Shown piece by piece: positions 1-7,981 of a stretch of DNA of 64,000 bases. The notes beneath the pieces were generated by a model that had not been told where the DNA came from, did no database searches, and saw only the letters and a program-made list of their open reading frames with translations. Source of the DNA: SHXR01 sp046160305 (GTDB lineage: Bacteria > Pseudomonadota > Gammaproteobacteria > Burkholderiales > SG8-39); contig JBJXGX010000078.1 in NCBI GenBank assembly GCA_046160305.1, positions 97,423-161,422 on the forward strand. Reading direction: 5' to 3'. Position numbers and translations under genes: made by a program. Within the stretch, counting starts at the first letter, position 1. Every line of letters starts with the position of its first letter.

Positions 1-573
1 GCGCGCGTGACGGGCATAACCGGGGCGACGGTGCTCGGGTCAGGCGAGATCGTACTCATTCTCAATCCAGTCGTTGTCGCCGTCAAAGAACTCGCGGTAG
101 ACGCCGATGCCCCGCTGGTGCCGGTTGCAGTGCATCAGCCGGCGGCGCTGGCGATGGACCCGATCGTGATGATCGTCGACGATTCGTTGACGGTTCGTAA
201 GATCACCGGACGCCTGTTGTCGCGTGCGGGTTACCACGTCGTGACCGCACGTGATGGGGTCGATGCCATCGAGCAGCTGGACGAACTCGTGCCCGATGTG
301 ATGGTGATCGACATTGAAATGCCCCGCATGGACGGATTCGACCTGACGCGGCATATCCGAGCGCGCGCCACGCTCAAGCATCTGCCGATCGTGATGGTTA
401 CGTCTCGAACCGCCGACAAGCATCGCACCTTCGCGATGGAAATCGGCGTCAACGCCTTTCTCGGCAAGCCGTACCGCGACGAAGAGCTACTAAACACCGT
501 CGCGGGCTATCTCAGCGACAAGGCGCGCAGTCTCCACGCTGCGTATTTAGTGGCGGCGAAACAGGCGCACTGA
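1..573 (+). CDS. chpA: Type IV pilus chemotaxis kinase ChpA/PilL, C-terminal fragment
   Basis: This is the 3' end of a gene that starts before the window; the frame is open from base 1 and ends with TGA at 571-573. The first ~35 residues (GITGATVLGSGEIVLILNP) match the end of a CheW-like regulatory domain of CheA kinases. After a short linker comes a full receiver domain (about residues 54-175) with the acidic pair in IVDDS, the phospho-acceptor Asp in VIDIEMPRMDG, the MVTS switch residue and the GKPY lysine. A CheW domain followed by a fused receiver is typical of the hybrid kinase ChpA/PilL that controls twitching motility. pilT and pilU lie 6 kb downstream and yqgE follows, as near the Pseudomonas pil-chp locus. 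The kinase and Hpt domains are outside the window, so another hybrid CheA cannot be excluded. Confidence 0.8.
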   Translation, partial: ARVTGITGATVLGSGEIVLILNPVVVAVKELAVDADAPLVPVAVHQPAALAMDPIVMIVDDSLTVRKITGRLLSRAGYHVVTARDGVDAIEQLDELVPDVMVIDIEMPRMDGFDLTRHIRARATLKHLPIVMVTSRTADKHRTFAMEIGVNAFLGKPYRDEELLNTVAGYLSDKARSLHAAYLVAAKQAH

Positions 574-691
574 GCGGCTGTTGGCACCGGGATAACCGCA
601 TCCGACAAAGACATCGTCCGAACTGACTACGCGGCACCGCCCGCGCGGCTGGCGCGTTGCCAAGCCATTCACTGCCCGGGATCGCCCGGTG

Positions 692-697
692 TAGAAT
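692..697 (+). promoter_or_regulatory. Possible -10 element (TAGAAT) for yqgE
   Basis: TAGAAT ends six bases before the GTG start of yqgE, so a transcript from it would be nearly leaderless. A weak -35 candidate (TTCACT, 668-673) lies 18 bp upstream. Offered only on sequence likeness. Confidence 0.3.
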
Positions 698-703
698 CGC
701 AAC

Positions 704-1264
704 GTGTCCAGCGTCGATCTAACCGACCATTTCCTGATCGCCATGCCAAGCATGGTCGATCGGAATTTTGCGCGCTCACTCACCTTCATCTGCGAGCACA
801 ACGATCAGGGCGCGATCGGGATCGTCGTGAATCGCCCGATCGACATGACGCTCGCAACGCTGTTCGAGCGGGTCAAGATTCCCCTTTCGGAAAACTCGTT
901 CAGTGGGTTGCCGGTCTACTTCGGCGGGCCCGTCCAGACCGATCGTGGCTTCGTCCTGCATCAGCCAAGCGGTGAGTGGAAGTCCACCCTCAAGGTGAAA
1001 GACCGGCTTGGTCTCACCACATCGCGGGACATTCTGGAAGCCGTGAGCGCCGGTCGCGGTCCGTCGCGATTGTTCGTGTCCTTGGGATACGCGGGTTGGA
1101 CGGCCGGGCAACTCGAACATGAGCTCTCGCAAAACGCTTGGTTGACTGTTCCAGCGGATGATTCGATCGTATTTGATCTGCCTGCGGAAGAGCGGTTGGC
1201 GGCGGCGATGGAGCTCCTCGGTGTGGATTTCGCGAGACTCCATAACGTCGCGGGACACGCTTAG
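704..1264 (+). CDS. yqgE: YqgE/AlgH family protein (UPF0301)
   Basis: A 186-residue protein with the family's N-terminal pattern: DHFLIAMPSM, then FARSLTFICEH and GAIGIVVNRP. The GFVLHQPS segment near residue 85 is also typical. Length fits the family (about 185-190). The molecular function of YqgE is unsettled; in Pseudomonas the homologue AlgH was linked to alginate regulation. The start is GTG at 704, because no ATG exists upstream of the conserved DHFLIAMPS block. The gene lies 18 bp before ruvX, the order seen in many beta- and gammaproteobacteria, and the two are probably cotranscribed. Confidence 0.9.
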   Translation: MSSVDLTDHFLIAMPSMVDRNFARSLTFICEHNDQGAIGIVVNRPIDMTLATLFERVKIPLSENSFSGLPVYFGGPVQTDRGFVLHQPSGEWKSTLKVKDRLGLTTSRDILEAVSAGRGPSRLFVSLGYAGWTAGQLEHELSQNAWLTVPADDSIVFDLPAEERLAAAMELLGVDFARLHNVAGHA

Positions 1265-1282
1265 ATCGCGCCTGGGTTTCGC

Positions 1283-1753
1283 ATGCCATCCACGAAGCCA
1301 AGCCCCGCGCGTCCAGGCGAGGGGGCGATTCGGAGCGCGTCCACGGTCCTTGCTTTCGACTTTGGGGAGCGCTTCGTCGGCGTCGCGGTGGGTGACGACG
1401 AGACGCGTTCGGCGCATCCGCTGACGACGATAGAATCACGTTCCGGACCCGATCGGTTCGCGCAAATCCAACGGCTGATCGAGGAATGGCGACCCGGTCG
1501 GCTAGTGGTCGGTGAGCCGGTATCGATGGATGGCTCCCGCCACGCGATTACCGAGCGCGCGGATCGGTTCGCGCGTCAACTTGGCGGCCGGTTCGGCTTG
1601 CCGGTGCATCGCGCGGATGAGCGGCTTACTTCGATTGAAGCACAGGAGGAGCTGTCGAAGATGGGCCGTGGCGGTAAGTCCGACAAGATGCTTCTCCACC
1701 CGATGGCTGCGTGTTTGATTCTCGAGGCGTATTTCAATGAGCAACCTACCTGA
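1283..1753 (+). CDS. ruvX: RuvX/YqgF family putative pre-16S rRNA nuclease
   Basis: A 156-residue RNase H-fold protein of the YqgF/RuvX family, implicated in maturing the 5' end of 16S rRNA. Visible motifs are AFDFGERFVGVAVGD (first catalytic Asp), VVGEPVSMDGS and DERLTS. The last motif usually has an acidic residue just before the hydrophobic (x)xAA(x)xIL helix. Here that stretch reads LLHPMAACLILEAYF, with His where Asp is expected. About 18 N-terminal residues precede the conserved core, so the true start could be a little later. The 3' end overlaps pyrR by 17 bp, suggesting translational coupling. Confidence 0.9.
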   Translation: MPSTKPSPARPGEGAIRSASTVLAFDFGERFVGVAVGDDETRSAHPLTTIESRSGPDRFAQIQRLIEEWRPGRLVVGEPVSMDGSRHAITERADRFARQLGGRFGLPVHRADERLTSIEAQEELSKMGRGGKSDKMLLHPMAACLILEAYFNEQPT

Positions 1754-2249
1754 CGCCGACGTGCTGATCGCGGCGCTGGTCGCAAGGCTGAAGCCCATCG
1801 TCACGAAGGAAACCGGGATGATCGGCATCGTAACCGGCGGAGCCTGGCTGGCGGAGCGGCTACACAGCGAGCTTGGACTGCAGGTGCCGCTTGGCCGAAT
1901 CGATATTTCTTTTTATCGCGACGATTTCTCGAGCTCGGGCCTGCACGCATCGGTCAAGCCGAGCCAGGTACCGTTTAACGTCGACGATCGAGAGCTTCTC
2001 TTGGTGGATGACGTTCTCTATACCGGACGCACCACGCGCGCCGCGCTGAACGAAATCTTCGACTACGGTCGACCGAAGTCCGTGCGGCTGGTCGTGCTGG
2101 CGGATCGCGACGAGCGGCAATTGCCAATCGCCGCGCAATTCGTGGGCGCGGTCATCAAAGTTCCGGCCGGAAAAAAGCTGCAACTGGAGCGCGATGCGGC
2201 CGGCAAGCTTTCCTTGCGACTGAATTCCCCGAAAGTCCTCGATGCGTAA
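1737..2249 (+). CDS. pyrR: Bifunctional pyr regulator / uracil phosphoribosyltransferase PyrR
   Basis: A 170-residue type I phosphoribosyltransferase. The PRPP-binding loop LLVDDVLYTGRTTRAAL lies near residues 84-100, and the GRIDISFYRDD segment is characteristic of PyrR. In Bacillus PyrR binds pyr mRNA and attenuates transcription. In proteobacteria the family mainly provides uracil phosphoribosyltransferase activity, and I see no attenuator structure here. The gene overlaps ruvX at its start and pyrB at its end (8 bp), so ruvX-pyrR-pyrB form a tightly coupled unit. Confidence 0.93.
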   Translation: MSNLPDADVLIAALVARLKPIVTKETGMIGIVTGGAWLAERLHSELGLQVPLGRIDISFYRDDFSSSGLHASVKPSQVPFNVDDRELLLVDDVLYTGRTTRAALNEIFDYGRPKSVRLVVLADRDERQLPIAAQFVGAVIKVPAGKKLQLERDAAGKLSLRLNSPKVLDA

Positions 2250-3189
2250 TCCGCAATTGAACGCCAACGGCGAACTCACCCACCTGCTTACGATCGAGGG
2301 GCTGCCGCGCGAAATCCTCACCAGCATCCTGGACACGGCGAGTTCGTTCATCGGCGTGGCGGAACGCGATGTCAAGAAAGTTCCGCTCTTGCGCGGCAAG
2401 TCGGTGTTCAATCTTTTCTTCGAGTCGTCCACGCGCACGCGTACCACCTTTGAGATCGCGGCCAAGCGATTGTCCGCCGATGTCGTCAATCTCAATATCG
2501 GCACCTCTTCCCAATCCAAAGGGGAAAGCCTGCTTGACACGATCGACAACCTCGCGGCGATGAACGCGGATCTGTTTGTCGTGCGCCATGCGCAGTCGGG
2601 CGCCGCGCACATGATCGCACGCCATCTGGCACCCCATTTTCATGTGATCAACGCCGGGGACGGACGCCACGCGCATCCAACCCAGGGTCTGCTCGACGCG
2701 TACACGATCCGCCATTTCAAGAAGGACTTTACGCATCTGAGTGTCGCCATCGTCGGCGACATTCTGCATTCGCGCGTCGCGCGTTCGCTGATCCATGCGT
2801 TGAATACGCTTGGGACGACGGACGTGCGCGCAATCGGGCCGGAAACCCTCATGCCGGTTGGCGTCGAACAGCTCGGCGTTCGCGTCTATCGCGACATGAA
2901 AGAAGGATTGCGGGATTGCGACGTCGTGGTCATGTTGCGTCTGCAGAACGAACGCATGCGAGGTCCGTTGCTCCCTTCGGCGCAAGAGTTTTTCAAGACC
3001 TTCGGACTGACGCCGGAGAAACTCGCGTTGGCCAAGCCCGATGCGATCGTCATGCATCCTGGCCCGATGAATCGCGGCGTGGAAATCGACTCCAGCGTCG
3101 CCGACGGGCCGCAATCGGTCATTCTCCAGCAGGTGACGTTCGGTATTGCCGTGCGCATGGCGGTAATGTCGATCGTTGCGAGTCACTAG
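2242..3189 (+). CDS. pyrB: Aspartate carbamoyltransferase catalytic subunit
   Basis: A 315-residue enzyme that condenses carbamoyl phosphate and aspartate to carbamoyl aspartate, the committed step of pyrimidine synthesis. The carbamoyl-phosphate signature FESSTRTRTTFE lies near residues 55-66. HPTQGLLDAYTI and HPGPMNRGVEID are the other substrate-binding blocks. Length matches class A/B catalytic chains (about 310-340). No regulatory pyrI gene is present. The downstream gene encodes a dihydroorotase-like protein lacking metal ligands, as in class A ATCases of Pseudomonas, where the two form a large mixed complex. Confidence 0.97.
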   Translation: MRNPQLNANGELTHLLTIEGLPREILTSILDTASSFIGVAERDVKKVPLLRGKSVFNLFFESSTRTRTTFEIAAKRLSADVVNLNIGTSSQSKGESLLDTIDNLAAMNADLFVVRHAQSGAAHMIARHLAPHFHVINAGDGRHAHPTQGLLDAYTIRHFKKDFTHLSVAIVGDILHSRVARSLIHALNTLGTTDVRAIGPETLMPVGVEQLGVRVYRDMKEGLRDCDVVVMLRLQNERMRGPLLPSAQEFFKTFGLTPEKLALAKPDAIVMHPGPMNRGVEIDSSVADGPQSVILQQVTFGIAVRMAVMSIVASH

Positions 3190-3202
3190 GGCTATCCAGA
3201 CC

Positions 3203-4480
3203 ATGCGTGTCGCAATATGTGATGGACTGATCGTCGACCCGGTAAGCGGCGTCGAGCGACAGGGCGGCGTGTTCGTCGACAACGAACGCATCGTGGCCGT
3301 GGGTCAATCGCCTGCGGGATTCAAGGCCGATCGGACCATCGACGCGCGCGGCATGATCGTCGCGCCGGGTCTGGTCGATCTTGCGGCCAGACTGCGCGAG
3401 CCCGGATTCGAATACAAGGCGACCCTCGCATCGGAGCTGCAAGCGGCCGTCGCCGGGGGCGTCACGACACTCGTATGCCCGCCCGATACGGATCCGCCGC
3501 TCGATGAGCCGGGTCTGGTGGAAATGCTTACGCGTCGCGCGATGAACTTGAGTCTTGCGCATGTGCATCCGCTCGGCGCCCTCACCGCCAAGCTCGAAGG
3601 TGAGGGTCTGGCCGAGATGACGGTGCTGGCGGAAGCCGGTTGCGTGGCATTTTCCCAAGGCGACGTTCCGCTGGTCGATACGCTGCTGATGTGGCGCGCG
3701 CTCCAGTACGCGGCCACTTTCAATTACGCGGTATGGCTGCGCCCGCAGGACTCGTTCCTCGCCAAGAACGGCGTCGCGCATGACGGTGAGGTCGCGACCC
3801 GATTGGGCTTGCCGGGTATCCCGACGATCGCCGAGACGATCGCGTTGACGACGATTCTCCGCCTGGTGCGCGAGTCGAAGGCACGGGTACACATTTGCCG
3901 GATATCGTCCGCTGAAAGTGTCGATCTCATTCGCGCCGCAAAGCAAGGCGGATTGCAGATCACCTGCGACGTCGGCGCGCATCATCTGCACTTCACCGAT
4001 GCCGACATCGGGTATTTCGACTCGCACTTTCACGTCGTGCCGCCGTTTCGCACCCAACGCGACCGCGATGCACTTTGTGCCGGCCTTGCCGATGGAACGA
4101 TCGATGCACTTTGCTCCGATCACACACCGGTCGATGAAGACGCCAAGCAAATCCCGTTCGGTGAGTCCGAGGCCGGCGCAACCGGGCTTGAGTTGCTGCT
4201 CCCCCTCACGCTCAAGTGGGCGCGGGAAGCAAAGCTGCCCATGCACCGCGCACTGGCGGCGATCACTTGCGCACCGGCGCGCGTGTTGGGCATCGAGGCG
4301 GGCACATTGAATGTCGGTGCCCGTGCCGACATCTGTGTGTTCGATCCCGAAGCGAAGGTACGCATCTCGCCCCAGACCTTGCGCAGCCAAGGTAAGAACA
4401 CACCGTTCCTTGGCACCGAGCTTGCGGGCATCGTGCGCTTCACCCTGGTGAACGGCGCAACGGTTTTCTCGGGGAGCTGA
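3203..4480 (+). CDS. pyrX: Dihydroorotase-like protein, non-catalytic (PyrC'/PyrX)
   Basis: A 425-residue amidohydrolase-fold protein of the dihydroorotase family. Start chosen at ATG 3203, 13 bp after the pyrB stop, where the usual MRVAICDGLIVDP beginning lies. Active dihydroorotases bind zinc through HxH in the DxHxHLREPG motif; here it reads DLAARLREPG with both His gone. The later ligands are also missing: the HCED-like strand is VWLRPQD and the HICH strand is HICRISS. The catalytic-base region CSDHTP remains. Known PyrC'/PyrX proteins show the same losses and act as structural partners of PyrB. The cell should therefore carry an active PyrC elsewhere. Confidence 0.9.
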   Translation: MRVAICDGLIVDPVSGVERQGGVFVDNERIVAVGQSPAGFKADRTIDARGMIVAPGLVDLAARLREPGFEYKATLASELQAAVAGGVTTLVCPPDTDPPLDEPGLVEMLTRRAMNLSLAHVHPLGALTAKLEGEGLAEMTVLAEAGCVAFSQGDVPLVDTLLMWRALQYAATFNYAVWLRPQDSFLAKNGVAHDGEVATRLGLPGIPTIAETIALTTILRLVRESKARVHICRISSAESVDLIRAAKQGGLQITCDVGAHHLHFTDADIGYFDSHFHVVPPFRTQRDRDALCAGLADGTIDALCSDHTPVDEDAKQIPFGESEAGATGLELLLPLTLKWAREAKLPMHRALAAITCAPARVLGIEAGTLNVGARADICVFDPEAKVRISPQTLRSQGKNTPFLGTELAGIVRFTLVNGATVFSGS

Positions 4481-4539
4481 CGCCGCCGGCGCGAGCGTCT
4501 GACTGCCGATGACGGTCGCGATGCAACGATTCTTGCTTG

Positions 4540-5094
4540 CTACAAGGCGGGGATCGACCGCCCAACGTGACTCAGTACGATCAAGCCGACTTGGCAGGCG
4601 AGAATCACCAGAAGCGGCGATAGATCGAATCCGCCGATCGGTGGGATGAACCGGCGAAAGAATCCGTAGAACGGCCGCGTCAGGGCCGACAAGACAGGCG
4701 CAATCGGCGTGTAGGGGTTGACCCAGGACAGCACGAAGTCGATCAGTACGACCAGAATCAGAAGATGAATGCTGGCGCCGACGATGCCGATCGTCGAGTG
4801 AATGAGCCACTCGCCCATGGAAACGCTGCGGCCAGGAATGAACGCCTTCGTGATCGCTACCATGATGAGCTCGAGCACGATCGCGAATACCAGGCTCGCG
4901 AAATCCATGCCGCGCAGGCCCGGTATCAATTTGCGCAGTGGCTGTACGCCCCAATCGGAAAACGCCAGCACGAACTGTCCCACCGGATTTCGAAACGGCG
5001 CGCGAAACGCCTGCATGTAGAAACGCAACAATGCAAGATAGACGATCAACCCGAGGACCGTCTCAACGAGCAAGGTTCCGATCTGGCCAAGCAT
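4540..5094 (-). CDS. yggT: YggT family membrane protein
   Basis: A 184-residue integral membrane protein with two tandem YGGT repeats. Each repeat has a hydrophobic helix, then a loop with a PxxP-type motif (NPVGQFVLAFSDWGVQPLRKLIP; then NPYTPIAPVLSALTRPFYGFFRRFIPP) and a second helix. The family is widespread and has been linked to osmotic or ion stress and to cell-division proteins, but its biochemical role is not defined. It starts 3 bp after the proC stop and is the last gene of a yggS-proC-yggT unit. Confidence 0.88.
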   Translation of the reverse strand: MLGQIGTLLVETVLGLIVYLALLRFYMQAFRAPFRNPVGQFVLAFSDWGVQPLRKLIPGLRGMDFASLVFAIVLELIMVAITKAFIPGRSVSMGEWLIHSTIGIVGASIHLLILVVLIDFVLSWVNPYTPIAPVLSALTRPFYGFFRRFIPPIGGFDLSPLLVILACQVGLIVLSHVGRSIPAL

Positions 5095-5097
5095 GGT

Positions 5098-5913
5098 CTA
5101 GGCGTCCTTTCCGAACTGGTTGGCGAGCTCTCCCGCCCGCAGATTTGCTGCACGAATACCGCGTTGAATCGCTTCCTTGACGCGATCCCGCTCGAATGAT
5201 GCGAGCGCCTGCTCGGTCGTGCCGCCTTTGGAGGTCACGCGCGCGCGCAATTCCGCGGGTGATTCGTCTGAACGGGCTGCAAGCTCGGTTGCGCCCCGGA
5301 ACGTCTGCAAAGCCAAGGCACGCGCGGTGGCCGGCGTGAGCCCAAGCTCGATGGCAGCCTCTTGCATCGCTTCAATGAAATAGAACACATAGGCCGGGCC
5401 GCTGCCGGAAACCGCCGTTACCGGATCGAGCAGTGCCTCTGAATCGACCCAGACAAGTTTCCCGGCGGGGGCAAGAATAATCTCCGCATCGGCCCGCCGC
5501 GCGGCATCGACCGTCGGCGCGGCATAGGCGGCGGTAATCCCCTCGCCGATCAGCGCCGGCGTATTCGGCATGCACCGCACCAGCGCCGTGGCGCCGCCCA
5601 GCCAGCGCGATAGGTCGACCAACCGGATGCCCGCTGCGATCGTAAGAACAAGTGCATTGCCAAGATTGGCGCCGATCGCGATCGCAGCCTCACGCATCTG
5701 CTGCGGCTTCACCGCCATGACGACCACATCACCGAGCATCCCGAGTTCAGCCGCGGCGGCTGCGCATCGCACCCCAAACTGCTCTAACAAGCGGGTACGG
5801 GCTGCCGCCAGCACTTCGATGGCTTGGATATTCGCTGCCAAAAAACCGCGACCGATCATCCCTCCGATCAGCGCGGTTGCCATGTTGCCACCGCCAACAA
5901 ACGTCACCTTCAT
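5098..5913 (-). CDS. proC: Pyrroline-5-carboxylate reductase
   Basis: A 271-residue enzyme that reduces pyrroline-5-carboxylate to proline with NAD(P)H. The N-terminus is a Rossmann dinucleotide site (VGGGNMATALIGG). The family signature lies around VSGSGPAYVFYFIEAM, followed by the dimerisation helix with TSKGGTTEQAL. Length is normal for ProC (about 270). It sits between yggS and yggT on the minus strand, a grouping conserved across proteobacteria and suggestive of a single transcript. Confidence 0.96.
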   Translation of the reverse strand: MKVTFVGGGNMATALIGGMIGRGFLAANIQAIEVLAAARTRLLEQFGVRCAAAAAELGMLGDVVVMAVKPQQMREAAIAIGANLGNALVLTIAAGIRLVDLSRWLGGATALVRCMPNTPALIGEGITAAYAAPTVDAARRADAEIILAPAGKLVWVDSEALLDPVTAVSGSGPAYVFYFIEAMQEAAIELGLTPATARALALQTFRGATELAARSDESPAELRARVTSKGGTTEQALASFERDRVKEAIQRGIRAANLRAGELANQFGKDA

Positions 5914-5986
5914 CGATTCTTATCCTCGCTGTCCGATCCGACCGGCAAATTGGCGCGAGGCGCCCGGCCGCGCCTCGTACGGATAG

Positions 5987-6676
5987 CTAGCCGGCCCTCC
6001 GCTCGCCGAAGATGGCGGTGCCTATACGTACGATGGTAGCGCCTGCCGCGATCGCCTGCTCAAGGTCGAGCGACATTCCCATGGAGAGAGTGTCCATCGC
6101 GACGCCGGCCGCGACGCACTGAATACGAAGCGCGGCCAGGGATTCAAACCGTGATCGCTGGAGAGCCACGTCCGAGGTCGGCTCAGGAACGGTCATCAGG
6201 CCGCGCAATCGAAGGCCCGGCATTGCAGCAATGGATTTCGCAAGCGAGACCACCGCATCGGGCGCGCATCCACTTTTCGACGCCTCACCGCTGGTATTCA
6301 CCTGGATGCACGCCTGCAGGGCCGGAAGCGATGCCGGACGCTGCGAAGAAAGACGCTCCGCGATCTTGCTCCGGTCTATCGCGTGGACCCATGTGAACCG
6401 CTCGGCGATCAGTCGGGTCTTGTTACTCTGAATCGGTCCGATGAAATGCCAGGTGATCGCGAGATCGGTAAGCATGGCCATCTTCTCGATTGCCTCTTGC
6501 ACGTAGTTCTCGCCGAAGTGTGTTTGACCCGCGGCGAACGCAGTCCGAATTCGATCGGCAGCGAACGTCTTGGATACAGCGAGGAGAAGAATGTCACGAG
6601 GATCGCGGCCCGCAGATGCGGCGGCCGCGACGATGCGTGATTTGACGCCTTGCAGCGAATTTTGCAGTGTGTCCAT
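5987..6676 (-). CDS. yggS: YggS family PLP-binding protein (PLP homeostasis)
   Basis: A 229-residue member of the YggS/PLPBP family: a single alanine-racemase-like TIM barrel that binds pyridoxal phosphate and buffers it without known catalysis. The PLP lysine lies in LLAVSKTF near residue 36. AGQTHFGENYVQEA and HFIGPIQSNKT are family blocks, and LSMGMSLDLEQAI near the C-terminus is the phosphate-binding segment. It is divergent from pilT, with a 181-bp gap between the two starts, and lies upstream of proC and yggT. Confidence 0.95.
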   Translation of the reverse strand: MDTLQNSLQGVKSRIVAAAASAGRDPRDILLLAVSKTFAADRIRTAFAAGQTHFGENYVQEAIEKMAMLTDLAITWHFIGPIQSNKTRLIAERFTWVHAIDRSKIAERLSSQRPASLPALQACIQVNTSGEASKSGCAPDAVVSLAKSIAAMPGLRLRGLMTVPEPTSDVALQRSRFESLAALRIQCVAAGVAMDTLSMGMSLDLEQAIAAGATIVRIGTAIFGERRAG

Positions 6677-6857
6677 AATCGCCCGAGCTCCCTGATCTGA
6701 GCGGGATTCCCGTTTCGGCCAAGTCGTCCAATCGCGTGTGTGTTATCGCCGGTCGACAACGCTTGAAAACCCGTCTCGACGGGATGCTCGAACGGTGGCG
6801 CTAGTATTCGTAACACCTCGGCGCAGACCCGATCCGCAACCCCGAAGGAAATTCTAT

Positions 6858-7901
6858 ATGGACATCACCGAGCTGCTCGCATTTGTTGTCAAGAACAAAG
6901 CCTCGGACTTGCACCTGTCGGCCGGACTGCCCCCGATGCTTCGCGTGCACGGCGATGTCAGGCGCATCAATCTGCCGGCGATGGATCATTCGCAGATCCA
7001 CGCGATGATCTACGACATCATGAACGATGCGCAGCGCAAGAACTACGAAGAGAATCTCGAGTGCGACTTCTCGTTCGACGTTCCGGGTCTGTCGCGATTT
7101 CGCGTCAACGCCTTCATGCAGCAGCGTGGCTCGGCATCGGTGATGCGGGTGGTGCCAAGCAAAGTGTTGTCCCTCGAGCAGCTCAATGCCCCGAAAATGT
7201 TCGGCGAATTGGCGCTCAAACCGCGCGGGATGGTGCTGGTGACCGGTCCGACCGGGTCGGGCAAGTCGACAACGCTTGCCGCCATGGTCAATCATCTTAA
7301 CGAGACCGAATTCGGCCACATCCTCACCGTCGAGGATCCGATCGAGTTCGTCCACGAATCGAAGAAATGCCTCATCAATCAGCGCGAAGTCGGACCGCAT
7401 ACGCTGTCATTTTCCAATGCGCTGCGATCGGCGTTGCGCGAGGACCCGGACTGTATCCTGGTCGGTGAGTTGCGGGATCTCGAAACGATTCGCCTCGCAC
7501 TGACCGCCGCCGAAACGGGTCACTTGGTATTCGGTACCTTGCACACCAGCTCGGCGGCCAAGACCATCGATCGTGTCGTTGACGTTTTTCCCGCGGCGGA
7601 GAAAGAGATGGTGCGTGCGATGTTGTCCGAATCGCTGCAGGCGGTTATTTCCCAGACGTTGATGAAGACGAAGGACGGAAACGGCCGGGTCGCCGCCCAC
7701 GAAATCATGGTGGCAACACCCGCCATTCGCAACCTGATCCGCGAGTCGAAGGTTGCCCAGATGTATTCGGCGATTCAGACCGGACAACAGTTCGGCATGC
7801 AGACGCTCGACCAGAATCTGCAGGACCTGGTGCGCCGGAACATTGTCAGCCCAAGTGAGGCACGCATCCGCGCCGTCAACCGCGATCTGTTTCCAGGCTG
7901 A
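6858..7901 (+). CDS. pilT: Type IV pilus retraction ATPase PilT
   Basis: A 347-residue secretion-type ATPase that powers pilus retraction. Start is the ATG at 6858 (MDITELLAFVVKNKASDLHLS), with an AAGGA ribosome site eight bases upstream. Motifs in order: N-terminal PAS-like domain, Walker A GPTGSGKSTT, Asp box DPIEFVH, Walker B region ILVGELRD, His box HLVFGTLHTSSA. The PilT-specific AIRNLIRE motif lies near the C-terminus and separates PilT from PilU and PilB. pilU follows 80 bp downstream. Confidence 0.97.
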   Translation: MDITELLAFVVKNKASDLHLSAGLPPMLRVHGDVRRINLPAMDHSQIHAMIYDIMNDAQRKNYEENLECDFSFDVPGLSRFRVNAFMQQRGSASVMRVVPSKVLSLEQLNAPKMFGELALKPRGMVLVTGPTGSGKSTTLAAMVNHLNETEFGHILTVEDPIEFVHESKKCLINQREVGPHTLSFSNALRSALREDPDCILVGELRDLETIRLALTAAETGHLVFGTLHTSSAAKTIDRVVDVFPAAEKEMVRAMLSESLQAVISQTLMKTKDGNGRVAAHEIMVATPAIRNLIRESKVAQMYSAIQTGQQFGMQTLDQNLQDLVRRNIVSPSEARIRAVNRDLFPG

Positions 7902-7981
7902 CAAGGCTCCGCACGACAATCATCGTCGCCTGTCATTGACCGCGGCGAATCGAATCGAACAACACCGCGGGGAACGCACAG

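Noticed and set aside
2155..3291. Open frame of 378 codons opposite pyrB
   Set aside because: Antisense to a conserved enzyme, no conserved motifs, no ribosome site.
3119..4954. Open frame of 611 codons on the minus strand
   Set aside because: It lies opposite the well-supported pyrX and yggT genes, has no recognisable family and is rich in Arg/His/Asp as expected for an antisense shadow in GC-rich DNA.
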